The notes: generated by a model not told the origin, from the letters alone. A stretch of DNA of 37,060 nt from Armadillidium nasatum (GCA_009176605.1 SEYY01022784.1:7501-44560); one strand, 5' to 3'; counted from the first letter of the stretch, positions 1 to 12,789 are shown. Translations and numbers: made by a program.

Positions 1-183
1 ATGATCATTGGGCCCCATTAATGAAATATTCCCGAGAGTTGCAGTTATTGAAATGAACTTTTATCATTATTTTATGACACTTATATCAGTTGTCATTGTT
101 TTATTTTATACCTTTATAATGTTCTCATTTTGTGTAATAAATTTTTCTTGTTGAACGAAACAGAAAAGTAGTTATTCTCATTT

Positions 184-1294
184 TAGACGACGACAGTTTT
201 GATATTTGGAGACTCGGAGATGGCAGCCTTCAAACGTGCAGAGCAGATAATCCTGAGAGAGTGTGACCCAAATCTTCGTTTTAATATTCAAAACAATTGA
301 AACATCACTCGAAGTGTAGATACCCTCAAAACATCGTTTACGAAAGACATAGATATCGTTCTTTTACTGGGATTAACTTGTTTTTCATGGGAGGAGGTTC
401 CTCTCTTTCAAACGGTTCAAAAAAGAAGAAAATGTCAAACTAGTTACTAGAAAAGCCAACATCAACTGGGCCGCTGTTCCTCGATTTATGACCGAGGCTA
501 ACATCAATGTAAGACTCAATCCGAAGTGTAAGTTATACTTAATAATTCCTACTGTCAAGGACGTTGTTCAGCATAACCTGAACACGATAATAACTAAGGA
601 TAAGAGATGTTTCTGAAGGTAATGGACAGGGATCCTAGATTTAAAATGATAAACTTGAGACGAAGCTCATTTATAAGAAGCAAGTGTCCTTAATTAATGA
701 CCTCAAAATATTGGTGGCAAGACAAACTAGTCCTCATGATGCACCATGGGCTGAATTATTATACTGAAACTGCACTAGGACTGAACACTTGTCAAGACCC
801 TCATAATCTTTACCCAAAATCAAAAACCGAAAGTCTTAAAATTTCCCACTATGGTTGAAGATGGGATGAATTATACCGTCGAATGTGTTCGAAGTTTCTT
901 TTGGGCCAGTTTTACCATATGTTCATGGATCAGCCCGATAAAGCTTGAAAATCGGGTTTATATTGTTTCTGACGACTCTACTTCTTCTATCGCCTCTACT
1001 GATTCGGCTACCTCTGTCATTTTTGACAATTTCACTCTCCCTCATGTACCAGTAATCTCTCCGAGAAGTTCTTTCCACCTACAGAAGGCTGCTGACGTCC
1101 CCGTAACTGATTCATCATTTTCACGATCCTCCTTAACTCTAAATCAGAGGCAGATTGCCTGGAATTATATTCGGGATATTGAGCTTGTAGTTCTGGGATT
1201 GAATCCATTAGAAGATCAATGGAAAGAATTGTGGGAACTCATACCAACATATTGGGAGGAGATGATGAGAGATAGAACTTCACTACCATTTTGA
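184..1294 (+). pseudogene. Decayed coding region of unknown family
   Basis: A chain of coding-like stretches in shifting frames. One runs from the ATG at 220 with a single TGA at 298-300 and stays open to about 460. Another runs from about 410 to the TGA at 614-616 and contains NINWAAVPRFMTEANINV. A third, at about 657-765, contains DLKILVARQTSPHDAPWAEL. The last is an open frame at 851-1294 ending with WKELWELIPTYWEEMM. All run in the same direction with plausible amino-acid composition, which suggests one ancestral gene or transposon ORF broken by stops and frameshifts. The 851-1294 segment alone would encode 147 residues, serine/threonine-rich in the middle, with no signal peptide or membrane segment. 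I recognise no domain. It could be an unclassified transposon protein or a dead host gene. The grouping into one unit is my inference. Confidence 0.35.
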
Positions 1295-2955
<1,661 letters not shown>

Positions 2956-4241
2956 TCAACTACTGGTTTCATGCCTAACCATATGTTTTTTTAAGTCTCC
3001 TTTACGATTGCATTCATACCTGCATTCAGAACACTTAAATAACTTGAAATTTTCGTGTTTAAGGACGTGTGCTTTTAAGTTTCCTTTCTGGTTACATTCA
3101 TAGGAGCAGTGAGAACATTTAAATAATTTTATTTTCGCATGTGTAAGCATGTGCGTTTTGAAGCTTCCTTTGTGATTACCTTCATAAGTGCACTGTGAAC
3201 ACTTAAATAATTTTATATTTCCGTGTTTATTAAGCATGTGCGTTTTTAAGTTTCCTTTTTGATTACATTCATAAGAACACTGGGAACATTTTAATAATTT
3301 AATATTGTCGTGCTTAAGCATATGTGTTTTCAAGTCTCCATTCCTATTACATTCATAGCTACACTGGGAACATTTAAATAGTTTTGTATCGCTATGTTTA
3401 AGCATATGTTTTTTTAAGTTACTTTTTTCATTACATTCATGATCACATTTCGGGCATTTAAATAACTTCTTATCCCCGTGTTTCAACATGTGAATTAATA
3501 GGTGTCTTTTCTGATTACATTCATAGTCACATTCACTACATTTAAATAACTTGATATTCCCATGAGTAAGATTGTGTCTTTTCAAGTTAAATTTATCATT
3601 ACATTCAAATTTACATTCAGTACACTTAAATAATTTAACATTTCCATGTTTAAGCATGTGTGTTAATAAAGTTCCTTTCCATTTACATACAAAACTACAG
3701 TCAGAACATTTAAATTTTATATCTTCATGCCTATGCATGTGTCTTTTCAACCTCCCTTCGTGATTACATTCATAGGAACAGTCAGAACATTTAAGTAATT
3801 TATTTTCATGCTTAAGCATGTGCCTTTTTAAATTACCTTTATCATTACATTCATGGTCACATTCAGAACATTTAAATAATTTAACATTGGAGTGTTTAAG
3901 TAGATGCACTTGTAAGTCTTTTTTCTGATTACATTCATAAGTACATTCAATTTCAGGACATTTGAATAATTTTACATTGCCATGACTTAAGAGATGAGTT
4001 TTTAAATTGGATTTGATATTACATTCATAACTGCAATGGGCGCATTTAAACAGTTTTTGCTTATGAGTCTTTAAATGATTTTTCAATTCTACTCTACTTT
4101 TAAAACTAATATTACAATATTTGCAACAGAGGATTTTCCATTTATTTCTTAATACTTTTCCTTTTCATTTTGAGGTGCCTTTCTTAAACTTCTTTTTACT
4201 TTGGAGTCCTCTTCTCCTTCAACAGCATCAACAATAAATGT
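2956..4241 (-). CDS. Gene A terminal exon: 14-finger C2H2 zinc-finger protein
   Basis: Tandem C2H2 fingers that should bind DNA, and perhaps RNA or protein, in the nucleus. Thirteen fingers follow each other in one open frame (2956-4086). A further full finger, CCKYC followed by an HLKTH pair, lies just upstream in the same frame (about 4066-4132), making 14. Finger 3 has C-x4-C spacing, finger 11 has H-x4-H, and two linkers (into fingers 5 and 6) are one residue short. Linkers read like NVKLFKC, not TGEKPYKC. No ATG precedes the fingers, so they need spliced upstream exons. A clean acceptor, ttgtacag, sits at 4242-4249 right beside a TA array. From that acceptor a phase-0 frame reads [18 protein letters not shown], then hits a TAA near 4153, while the finger frame has a TGA near 4165. 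One base appears to be missing at about 4150-4170 (exon length 1286 = 3n+2). Either this is a real frameshift or an assembly error in an A-rich run. The protein ends HETSS. Confidence 0.8.
4062..4170 (-). pseudogene. Frame break and extra finger at the 5' end of gene A's terminal exon
   Basis: This part of the exon is invisible if translation is begun at the TTG at 4084-4086. The finger frame extends upstream through an intact C-x2-C-x12-H-x3-H finger and the stretch VLRNKWKIL to an in-frame TGA near 4165. The upstream exon frame (APQNEKEK) runs past it one base out of register and stops at TAA. The same arrangement in gene B (KKFCCLLC before its first finger) matches KILCCKYC here, so both halves belong to one ancestral reading frame. 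If the break is real, gene A makes only a short truncated protein. Confidence 0.6.
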
Positions 4242-4245
4242 CTGT

Positions 4246-4401
<156 letters not shown>

Positions 4402-5017
4402 GCAGATGATTTCTCTTAATAATGCACAGCTGACTAGTGAACCAAATCAGAAGCTTGAAGAACTCGTAGTGAAAAATACACTTCAGTTGTGGAACAGAAT
4501 AGTACAGATATGGACTGAGTGTTGGCTATACCCCGATATTAAGCTAGACGACTGACTCCAATTAAAGTAAAATAGATTTTAAAACAAGTTGGAAAAAAAT
4601 CTTGATGAATTGGAAAAGATTGATAATTTCATACACAGTAATTTAAACGGGTTTTGATAACTTACGAAGGAATTTCTATTTTACAAACATAAGGTACATA
4701 CCAAACTGAGTTAGAGTATGAAAAGAAAGGGTCTGATAGTGCATAAAATAGTGAATCCGAGAAGGATACGTCGAAGAAATTAGAATAATCAATTTGGTTT
4801 ATGCCTGAAATATATGATAAAGAGTTCAATTGCCTCAGATATAAGGTAAAGAAAAATTTAATTTTTGGCAATCAATAACTTCTTACGTTCTCTGGAGAAT
4901 TGTAAGAGTGAAGGAGAGCGAAGGGGAGGAATATTCGAAAATATATTCATCAAGTTTAAAAACAATCGAAGTCTATTTCTTTATTAAAATTAAATAATTC
5001 AAATTAACATTGTAAAA
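4402..5017. other. Gene A intron 3 segment; small unrecognised ORF
   Basis: Opposite to gene A, an ATG at 4406 opens a 49-residue frame to the TGA at 4553-4555 ([19 protein letters not shown] in the middle), followed by another coding-like piece (about 4575-4650, containing NLDELEKIDNFIH). The composition resembles decayed coding sequence, but I recognise no family. Beyond 4660 nothing further is seen. Confidence 0.25.
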
Positions 5018-6213
5018 TTTGGGCCTACATGCGTCGCTGTTATCTATACTCTCTTCCTTTGGGTTTCCTCCTTCTCTTTGCTTACTCATGTCTAGTTTCT
5101 TCTCAAATCGCTCCATATCGGTACTTACTGATGGAGCGAATTCTTCATCTTTCTCTATTAATTGTGGTGTTCTTCAGGGTTCTGTTATTTCTCCTACTTT
5201 ATTCTTACTTTTCATCAATGACCTCCTTAGCTATACTTCTCTGTTCATTTTTATGCCGACGATTCAACTCTCAATCCTTCTACTCATTTCAAATTTGCTC
5301 CATCTTTTGCTTCTAGAGTTGCTTCTCGTCTTCAACTTTCCGATTCCATTCTTGCCTATCTGGATGGGATTTCCCGGTGGGGTCATAACAGCCTTGTGAA
5401 ATTCAACTCTTTAAAAACTCAACTTCTTCACATCTCTCTCTCAAAAACACCTCCGAGCTTTCCTACCTCCTTCGACGTCCCTCATACCTCACCTGTGAAC
5501 AGCATAATTATTCTTGGTCTAATATAAACAATAATTATCTTGGAATCCTCATATTAAACGGTTACCAAGGTGACCTCTAAAAAAGCTGGGCATTCTGTTC
5601 AGATTACAGGAATTTTTTTTCCTTCTGAACAGTTACTCCAATTATATAAAAGTCTTATCCATCCATGTATGGATTACTGTTCTCACATTTGGGGTGGTTC
5701 CGGTTCAACCCTTCTTTTGGATAAGGTAAAAAGACTAATAAACTAATAATAAACTAAACTAATAATAAACTAAAAGACTAATAAACTGTCCCCTACTTTC
5801 AAACTCCCTTGACTCTCTTTCTTTGCGATGTGACGTTGGCGCACTCTCTCATTTCTATAGGTACTACAACGGCAGGTGCTCGAGGGAGCTGACCTCTCGC
5901 ATTCCACCACCATTGCGTCGCCCTCGCAGCAAAGGGGTGACTTGCTTGCACATGAATTTTGTGAGCATAGCAAACTCTAGGCTTGCACATTGTGGTACAA
6001 CCACTTTTCCAGCCACCTCTGTTCTGTGGATCTCCCTACATTCTTGTTTTTCCTGCTGTATTTAACCTACCTCTCTTTAAATCAACTGTTTGCGCCCACC
6101 TGAGGGATCTACGGTAAGTTCGGGATGAAGTGGGATTTATTTTATCCTTTAATTATGCCCTTCGTTGAAAAGGGCTCTGCCCGTGAGTGGTGGTAAAAAT
6201 AAAAAAAATAAAA
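5018..6213 (+). mobile_element. Non-LTR retrotransposon (jockey/CR1-like) 3' fragment
   Basis: Reverse-transcriptase and C-terminal parts of a LINE ORF2, broken by frameshifts. In order: the RT palm segment with VLQGSVISPTLFLLFIND (about 5165-5220), a frameshifted Y/F-ADD-type catalytic box (about 5250), YKSLIHPCMDYCSHIWGGS (about 5645-5700), then the 3' domain with FYRYYNGRCSRELTSRIPPP (about 5850-5915) and PATSVLW. It ends in an A-rich tail (about 6193-6213) after a short 3' UTR that is also found at 23165-23230. This copy is 5'-truncated and cannot be active. The family resembles LINEs common in crustaceans; clade assignment is from memory. Confidence 0.85.
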
Positions 6214-7275
6214 GGAAGTTGGGAAAACACAAGGGGAGTGTTCTAGATTTTACCTGTAGAGTACATGTAAGATTGAGGATAGTGGACAAGTCTGGAGTCT
6301 GAGTTGGACAGAGAAAGGATTAGACTGTGTGGAAATGCGTGTCGCAAAGAGCCCTTCTCAATGGAGAAGGTATACGACAAGAGAGTTCAGAAGAGCAATG
6401 TCCGTTGTAATAGCGATTGTGTAGAGAAAATGACGCAACAATTCGACGGGCAGAAAGAGAACGGAGAGAGAGCTGATATGACAAAAAAGTCCTAGATTCC
6501 ACCTTTTCAAGGAGTGGAACCACCCCTTATGTGAGGCGTAATGAAGTGTGGAGTCATCAGCATAGGTGTGGATAGGTGAAGAAGTAAGGGTATTAATGAA
6601 AAGTAAAAAAAGTATTGGGGATAGAACAGAACCCTGATGACCACCACTATTAATAGATTTAAAGGACGAACGAAGACCATCTGCAACAGCTGCTATAAAA
6701 CGACCGGAAAAGAAATCAGAGAGAAGGATAGATTCCAACGGAGGGAAGTTTAAAAATCAAAGCTTTGTGCCAGACTGTATCGAAAGCTTTCAATATGTCC
6801 AGCGCGATAGCAAAAGATTCACAGAAATACCAAAATATCACCAGGAGAGCATTTTTATCGAAAGCCATACTGGTAATCAGAGATAAGATAAGAAGAATTG
6901 AGATGTTTCCAAATCATGTTAACTTTGAACTTGAAAAGAAACTTAGATAATCGAAAACTTTAGACAGAACGGAAATTAAAGAAATGAGAAGGTAGTTGGA
7001 GGGTTGAGAGGGACCCCCATTTTTGACACAGGCTGAATGAGCACACGTTTCCAGCAAGAAGGGAAGATTGCAGTAGAAAGACAGAAACGAAATAGTTTAC
7101 CAAAGCAGGATGCAAGTTTAGAAGCACAAGTTTTGAGAGCCACAGATGGAATACCATCAGGACTGTTAGTGTTAAGCTCAGAGAGAGCATAAATGACGTC
7201 TTTAGAAGGAATTACGATTTTAGGCATTAATGAGTTGAAGGTGGAGGAACAATTGCAGAATCGTCTAATGAAAAT
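6214..7275 (-). mobile_element. Non-LTR retrotransposon fragment, opposite orientation, internally deleted
   Basis: Same LINE family as the plus-strand copy beside it, placed tail to tail. Reading on the minus strand: DDSAIVPPPS and the RT entry motif NTNSPDGIPSVALKTCASKL (about 7130-7250), the WK-R-IQPVSK block, DFFSGRFIAAVADG, HQGSVLSPILFLLFI, and the catalytic THTYADDSTLHYASH-type box (YADD, about 6540-6560). The sequence then jumps straight to the GWFHS/STPLEKVES region and the 3' domain (RYYNGHCSSELSCRIPSP, about 6345-6425). The roughly 400 bp normally between YADD and WGGS is missing. Frameshifts and stops occur throughout. A TA array starts immediately at its 5' end. Confidence 0.85.
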
Positions 7276-7282
7276 TTTTTAT

Positions 7283-7739
<457 letters not shown>

Positions 7740-7940
7740 CATTTTCACACAAATGGCAGGTGCTCGAGGGAGTTGACCTCTCACATTCCACCACCATTGT
7801 GTAGCCCTCGCAGCACACAAGGGGTGCCTTGCTTGCATATAAATTTCGTGTGAGCATAGCAAACTCTAGGCTTTGGCATTGTGGTACAACCACCTTTCCA
7901 GCCACCTCTGTTCTGTGGAACTCTCTATCTACCTCTGTTC
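7740..7940 (+). mobile_element. LINE 3'-end fragment
   Basis: About 200 bp closely matching part of the plus-strand LINE at 5865-6035: the GRCSRELTSHIPPPL region with stops, then the NSRLWHCGTTTFPATSVLW segment (about 7858-7920). It ends about 70 bp before the gene A exon at 8008-8139. The missing 5' end fits LINE truncation. Confidence 0.8.
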
Positions 7941-8290
7941 TGTATACTACAATTATATTGTTTATTCATTCAAGTAACTCAACACCTTTAAAAAAATTTA
8001 TTCTTACCAAATTTTCATCCGATTCAGAAAGTTCCTCAAGGAGTTTCTTCTTTCCTGCATCTTCCTCCTCAATATTCCAAGGTCCTTCTTTTACCTCAAT
8101 CTCATTCTTCACATTAATATTCCGGTATTTCACTTCCTCCTACAAAAAAAAAAATGTTATGAAAAGAATGTTTTTTCAGACTGCTAAAATAATAATAAAA
8201 ATAATAATAATAATAATTTGAAGCATTTTATTCAGTAAAATATTACATGTACAAAATGTAATTTTGTTTCAATTTAAATATTTAAGCCTA
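7940..8290. repeat. Duplicated segment, copy 1 (exon plus flanking intron)
   Basis: This stretch aligns with 9640-10000 (copy 2) across the exon and into both flanking introns. Shared features are the tacaattgta-like string before the donor, the donor itself, the exon, an AAT microsatellite at about 8195-8217 and the following aagcatttt/gttcagtaaa string. The duplication is direct, offset about 1684 bp. Confidence 0.7.
8008..8139 (-). CDS. Gene A internal exon (copy 1 of duplicated psi-K-x-E exon)
   Basis: An exon of exactly 132 nt, phase 0 at both ends. The acceptor is a T-run ending in tttgtag (8140-8146). The donor is GTAAGAA (8001-8007). It encodes 44 residues starting EEVKYRNINVKNEIEVKEGP and ending LSESDENL. 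It is acidic and lysine-rich, with one psi-K-x-E (VKNE). Alignment with the exon at 9692-9820 is continuous apart from one codon. Both precede a zinc-finger exon on the same strand, so I assign it to the N-terminal region of gene A. Transcript data would be needed to show whether the two copies are used together or alternatively. Confidence 0.7.
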
Positions 8291-8361
8291 CGATGTTACA
8301 ATTTAAATCTAAACCGAATTTTACATATACAGAAATAGTATTTTAATCAAATACATCTAGG

Positions 8362-9022
8362 GACAAAAGTAGAGATGTACCGATGGTATCAGTATCGGGA
8401 GTATCGGCCACTTTTTTGGGTATCGGTATTGGTTAATATGGCTGACACTTGGCCGATACTCCGATACTTTGAATTCGACTACTAAGTGATGTCTTTACCT
8501 TAATCCTTTAAGGTATATTATGCCATGTTTGAATAATAGCGTTTTTTATATTTTGTCTTTTCTGCTGATTAATTGAGGTCTCTTCTTTCATTATTTTTAT
8601 TCTTTATATTGTAGCTAGTTAAAGAATCTTCTTGTAAATTGTAATCATGTTAAAACATAAAAGCGAGTAGCTAAACTTTGTTAATACTTACTGGAAAATG
8701 GAAATGGAATATTTTTTTGAATAAACACAAACATAAAAAAGTTATTAGTATTATATTTGCATTTATTATTCCTAAAAGATAATATTTTAATTTATAAAAT
8801 ATACTTGGGCACAACCAAATATGAAATATATGACTAAGTATTGGTTGTACAGGGAATGCAATCCTCAGTTGCCTAGCAGTACACAAATGTTCTATCTTAT
8901 TACTGTGTATTTCTTATAATAATTAAAGTATCGGTATCGGTATCAGAATCGGTACCTAAAAAAATAGAGTATCGTATCGGTATCGGCCTCTTTACTGGTA
9001 TCGGTACATCTCTAGACAAAAG
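8362..9022. mobile_element. Non-autonomous hAT-type element (MITE) with 8-bp TSD
   Basis: The element proper spans 8370-9014 (645 bp). Its ends are a perfect 15-bp inverted repeat, TAGAGATGTACCGAT, and it is flanked by the perfect 8-bp direct repeat GACAAAAG at 8362-8369 and 9015-9022. An 8-bp target duplication is the hAT hallmark. Both subterminal regions carry repeated TATCGG units (about 8378-8465 and 8930-9005). There is no transposase ORF; the inside is AT-rich. It sits in the proposed intron between the two duplicated gene A exons and lies outside both duplicated segments, so its insertion is separate from the exon duplication. Confidence 0.9.
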
Positions 9023-9640
9023 TACAATCTATTTACATTAAGAGGTTGTAGGAGGGGTCGTCTGAAATGATAAAATTAGGTCCATTGGAAATAAGAGGTA
9101 TTAGAAGGAATTGAAACATCTACCTACTCAACTGTTTGTCTATTCTGCACCTCATTCACATCGTTCCTACATATGTGTTTATAGGTTTTATAAAGTAAGC
9201 ATTCATTTATTCACACACCATTCATTTATTACACCAAAATGATGCATCTCTCTCATTATACAATTACGTTACAACAAGATTCAATATTTTATTCACTTAA
9301 TTTTAATTCATTTAATATTATTTCATTTTTATCTATTTAATTTTCTTTCATTTTATTTGTAATATAAAGGGTTTTATTTTTATTATCAGTTAGACTTTTG
9401 TTTTTAAAAATGCCATAGAAGTGTCTTTTAATTATCCTTGAAATTTCTTTAAGTTGTCTTTGAAAAGTACTTACCAAAAACCACAATAAAATAAACAGAG
9501 TAATAAAGAAGTAATAATAAGCATTATTATAAAAAGCTAAAACACATAAAATGACATTACTAGTAAGTCAAAATTGACATTTTCATACAAACATAGTATG
9601 AGTTATTTTGACATTCTTTTTAATCACTGAACTTCACCAC
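9023..9640. other. Gene A intron 2, no feature seen
   Basis: AT-rich intronic DNA with no ORF or repeat border recognised. Confidence 0.4.
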
Positions 9641-9691
9641 ACTACAATTGTATAGTTTATCAGTTCATCTTTAAACACAATTTATTCTTAC

Positions 9692-9820
9692 CCGATTTTC
9701 ATCTGATTCAGAAATTAGCTCAAAAAGTTTGTCATTCCCTGCAACTTTCTCCTCAATATCCACAGGTCCATCTTTAACTTCAACCTCATTCTTCACATCA
9801 ACATTTACATAATTTGTTTC
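9692..9820 (-). CDS. Gene A internal exon (copy 2 of duplicated psi-K-x-E exon)
   Basis: A 129-nt exon, phase 0 at both ends. The acceptor is tttttaacag (9821-9830) and the donor is GTAAGAA right after CGG. It encodes 43 residues starting ETNYVNVDVKNEVEVKDGP and ending LISESDENR. It carries the sumoylation-type tetrapeptide VKNE and is strongly acidic. It is a clear paralogue of the exon at 8008-8139. It also matches, more weakly, the exon at 11406-11504 (DTKNEYEIKDEVLEI). Because every member is a multiple of three and phase 0, duplication or skipping keeps the zinc-finger frame. The assignment to gene A rests on strand, order and phase. Confidence 0.7.
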
Positions 9821-9858
9821 CTGTTAAAAATATTATGAAGACTTGTTTTATATTGATA

Positions 9859-9859
9859 A

Positions 9860-9914
<55 letters not shown>

Positions 9915-9915
9915 T
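9859..9915. repeat. (AAT)n microsatellite
   Basis: About 18 AAT units in intron 1 of gene A. A shorter array lies at the matching position of the other duplicate (about 8195-8217). Confidence 0.9.
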
Positions 9916-10000
9916 TTAAGCATTTTGTTCAGTAAATTATTATACATAAAAAATGCAAATTTTTAAGTTTCATTTCAAATACAATAGTACCTAATAATGA

Positions 10001-11079
10001 GTTTAATTTGTTTCAAGAGTGAGCTCGTTTTAAAAGACAATTTTCTCCATTTAAACTAAAAATCCACTCCATTTTTTAAAGAGTATTTTTACCTAACAAA
10101 ATGTGCAGTTAGAAAAAATATAATTATAAAATCCTTATAAAAGATAAAGCAAAGAAGTAAACAGGTTTTACTAAGTTATTTATCTTGGAACTAAGACGGT
10201 CTGGGTTTGAGGGAGGCAGTGGAGTGGGGAGGAGGAAGAGGATTACTGTTTGGAAGGAGAATTTCCTTCCATTAAAACATTTTGCACATTTTCTTGCGTC
10301 TCACGTGCATCAGTAATGGTTAAAATTTTAGTATCGCTCCATCTCTAATTTATATAAACAGGCTTTTTACCCGGTAAACTTTGTTCATTATCTGCAGGTC
10401 ATTTTTTCAGGAACCTGTCAAGCGAAACTTAATTATTCATTAGTACAATGTCCCCAAAATTTTTGGAAAATTACGTTTTGGACAAACCCCCAAGATTTAA
10501 TCATATCTTACAAGGAAAAGGTATTAATTCCAAAATGCAAAAAAAAAGAGTTATTAATGGTAGTAAGTACAACAAATTGTGCTCTATCCACAGGGAAAAC
10601 AATGTAAGTCCTACCCCTTATAGTTCCTTAGTAATGATATCGTCAAAAAATTTTTTAGTCCATTACGAAACATAATGTTTTCAAATTGATTTATTTCGAA
10701 ACCACTTTTTTTGGACAAAACAAAATTAAAACTGAAAATCTTTCATTATTTTTGAGGCCTTAAAATATTGATTTGAAACCTGTCTGTGTACAAAATTCAT
10801 GTACAAGAATTTTAAATTATTTATTAATTTGATAAAATTTAATAAATTTTCTCTCTTGGTACAGAAAGAAATTAAACATTTATGAAATTTGATTCAATTA
10901 CATACCTATATATTTATAAACTTAGTAATTATAACAAAAAATGTTGTGAACTATTACGTTGACACAAAAAGACTATAACAATGAGCCTTAGAAACATTTC
11001 AAAGAGTGTTGTAACCAAATTTTGTAACATTTTATTTAAAAGGTGAATCGATATTCGCAAGCATGTTTGAACAAATTGA
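10001..11079. other. Gene A intron 1, no feature seen
   Basis: AT-rich intronic sequence. A 75-codon frame at 10448-10675 has no recognisable motif and is probably chance. Confidence 0.4.
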
Positions 11080-11292
11080 ATCAAGCAACACAGTTATCCA
11101 CCAACATTATCATCTGAATCTGAGACTAATAATGCAGATGCTAAAATAAAAGATTCTGCAGACAGTGATCAGAAATCAGATGTTATACTAGATTTAAACT
11201 TGCAACTGGTGAATCTTGATGTTACTCCAATAAAAGCAATGACATCAATGACCTATTCGCAGGCTTGTCTCGGGTGCAAAAGTATTTGTTAA
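11080..11292 (+). pseudogene. Coding-like fragment, unrecognised
   Basis: An open frame without ATG, antisense to gene A, reading TLSSESETNNADAKIKDSAD and then LDLNLQLVNLDVTPIKAMTS before a TAA. Serine/aspartate-rich sequence followed by a short hydrophobic repeat-like helix looks like real coding sequence that has lost its ends. It may be the tail of a dead transposon protein or retrocopy. No family is assigned. Confidence 0.3.
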
Positions 11293-11330
11293 AATCTTTA
11301 ATTTATATAAACAAAATTCTACTTTTAAGA

Positions 11331-11332
<2 letters not shown>

Positions 11333-11362
<30 letters not shown>

Positions 11363-11388
11363 TTTAATAATAATAATAATAATAATAT
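11333..11388. repeat. (ATT)n-(AAT)n palindromic microsatellite
   Basis: Ten or more ATT units followed by AAT units, so the array is self-complementary and could form a hairpin. It lies 18 bp from the 3' end of gene A exon 1. Confidence 0.9.
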
Positions 11389-11405
11389 TTTAATTTCCAA
11401 GTTAC

Positions 11406-11504
11406 CTTAAATTCTGAAATTTGCTCAAAATAATGACCACCTGTTCCATCATCTGTAATTTCTAATACTTCATCTTTAATTTCATATTCATTTTTGGTAT
11501 CCAT
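11406..11504 (-). CDS. Gene A proposed first coding exon
   Basis: The minus-strand ATG at 11504-11502 opens 33 codons, starting MDTKNEYEIKDEVLEI and ending QISEFK, then a donor GTAACT. The exon is 99 nt, phase 0. IKDE fits the psi-K-x-E sumoylation consensus. The start resembles gene B's MDFKKEIDIKDEPLEI, which supports it as the initiator exon. Alternatively, the AG at 11521-11520 could be an acceptor, making an internal exon 11406-11519 that begins EIDYIMDTKNE and aligns even better with the two downstream exons. The sequence does not decide between these, and both keep phase 0. No promoter element is recognised upstream. Confidence 0.6.
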
Positions 11505-11687
11505 AATATAGTCTATTTCCTATTCAAAATGTCTCTGAAAGTCAGATTTTATTTAATTCTGTGAGAAAAAAAAAAGAAAATTAAAACTCAATATTTAATC
11601 TTTTTTAGATAAAAGGACTAAGTTCACAAACAAAGAGGATACGTTGTGAAAATCGTAATGTTAACATTTTATGTAAATTTACTGGCT

Positions 11688-12407
<720 letters not shown>

Positions 12408-12789
12408 TTGGCTTAGGTAGAGATTGTTTCTGAGTTTCGATATTTTTTATATCGATATTTTTTTATGTCAATATTTCAGCTTAATCGATATTTTCATACC
12501 TATACTTAGCCTAAGGCTACTATGTCGTGCAAACGTTCTTGTGTACGTTAGGTCTCTTTTACGGCAAATTCTTGTGTAGGTTAGGCCTCTTTTTACGGCA
12601 ATTTGGTAGTTCAGGTTATGATAAGTCTTAGGTTCTGCTAGAAAAGTAAGTAATAATAATTGTGTCTTGTCTAGTAATAGTACCTCGTACCTCTGACAAC
12701 TCTCTTGTTTACGATAGGCTTCTCCGATATTTTCGATTTTCGATATTTTTTAACAATCGAAACTCAGAAACAATCTCCACCTTTACCAA
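12408..12789. mobile_element. MITE with imperfect terminal inverted repeats
   Basis: The left end (TTGGCTTAGGTAGAG, then ATTGTTTCTGAGTTTCGAT) is matched by the inverted right end, with four mismatches over about 34 bp and a perfect core GAGATTGTTTCTGAGTTTCG. Inside are repeated CGATATT motifs next to both ends and a direct pair of about 30 bp (CTTGTGTA-GTTAGG-CTCTTTTACGG, at about 12538 and 12578). There is no transposase ORF. The flanks are T-runs, so a target duplication cannot be defined and the superfamily is unknown. Confidence 0.65.

Larger units (their letters stand above)
9640..10000. repeat. Duplicated segment, copy 2
   Basis: Direct-repeat partner of 7940-8290, including exon and flanks. 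Here the AAT microsatellite (about 9859-9915) is longer, as expected from independent slippage since duplication. Confidence 0.7.

Noticed and set aside
3572..3763. Plus-strand 63-codon frame
   Set aside because: Antisense shadow of the zinc-finger repeats.
4084..4086. TTG as start of the 376-residue zinc-finger frame
   Set aside because: The frame continues upstream through another intact finger, and eukaryotic genes rarely start at TTG; a spliced N terminus is more likely.
10448..10675. 75-codon plus-strand frame
   Set aside because: No motif, intronic position and AT-rich composition; probably chance.
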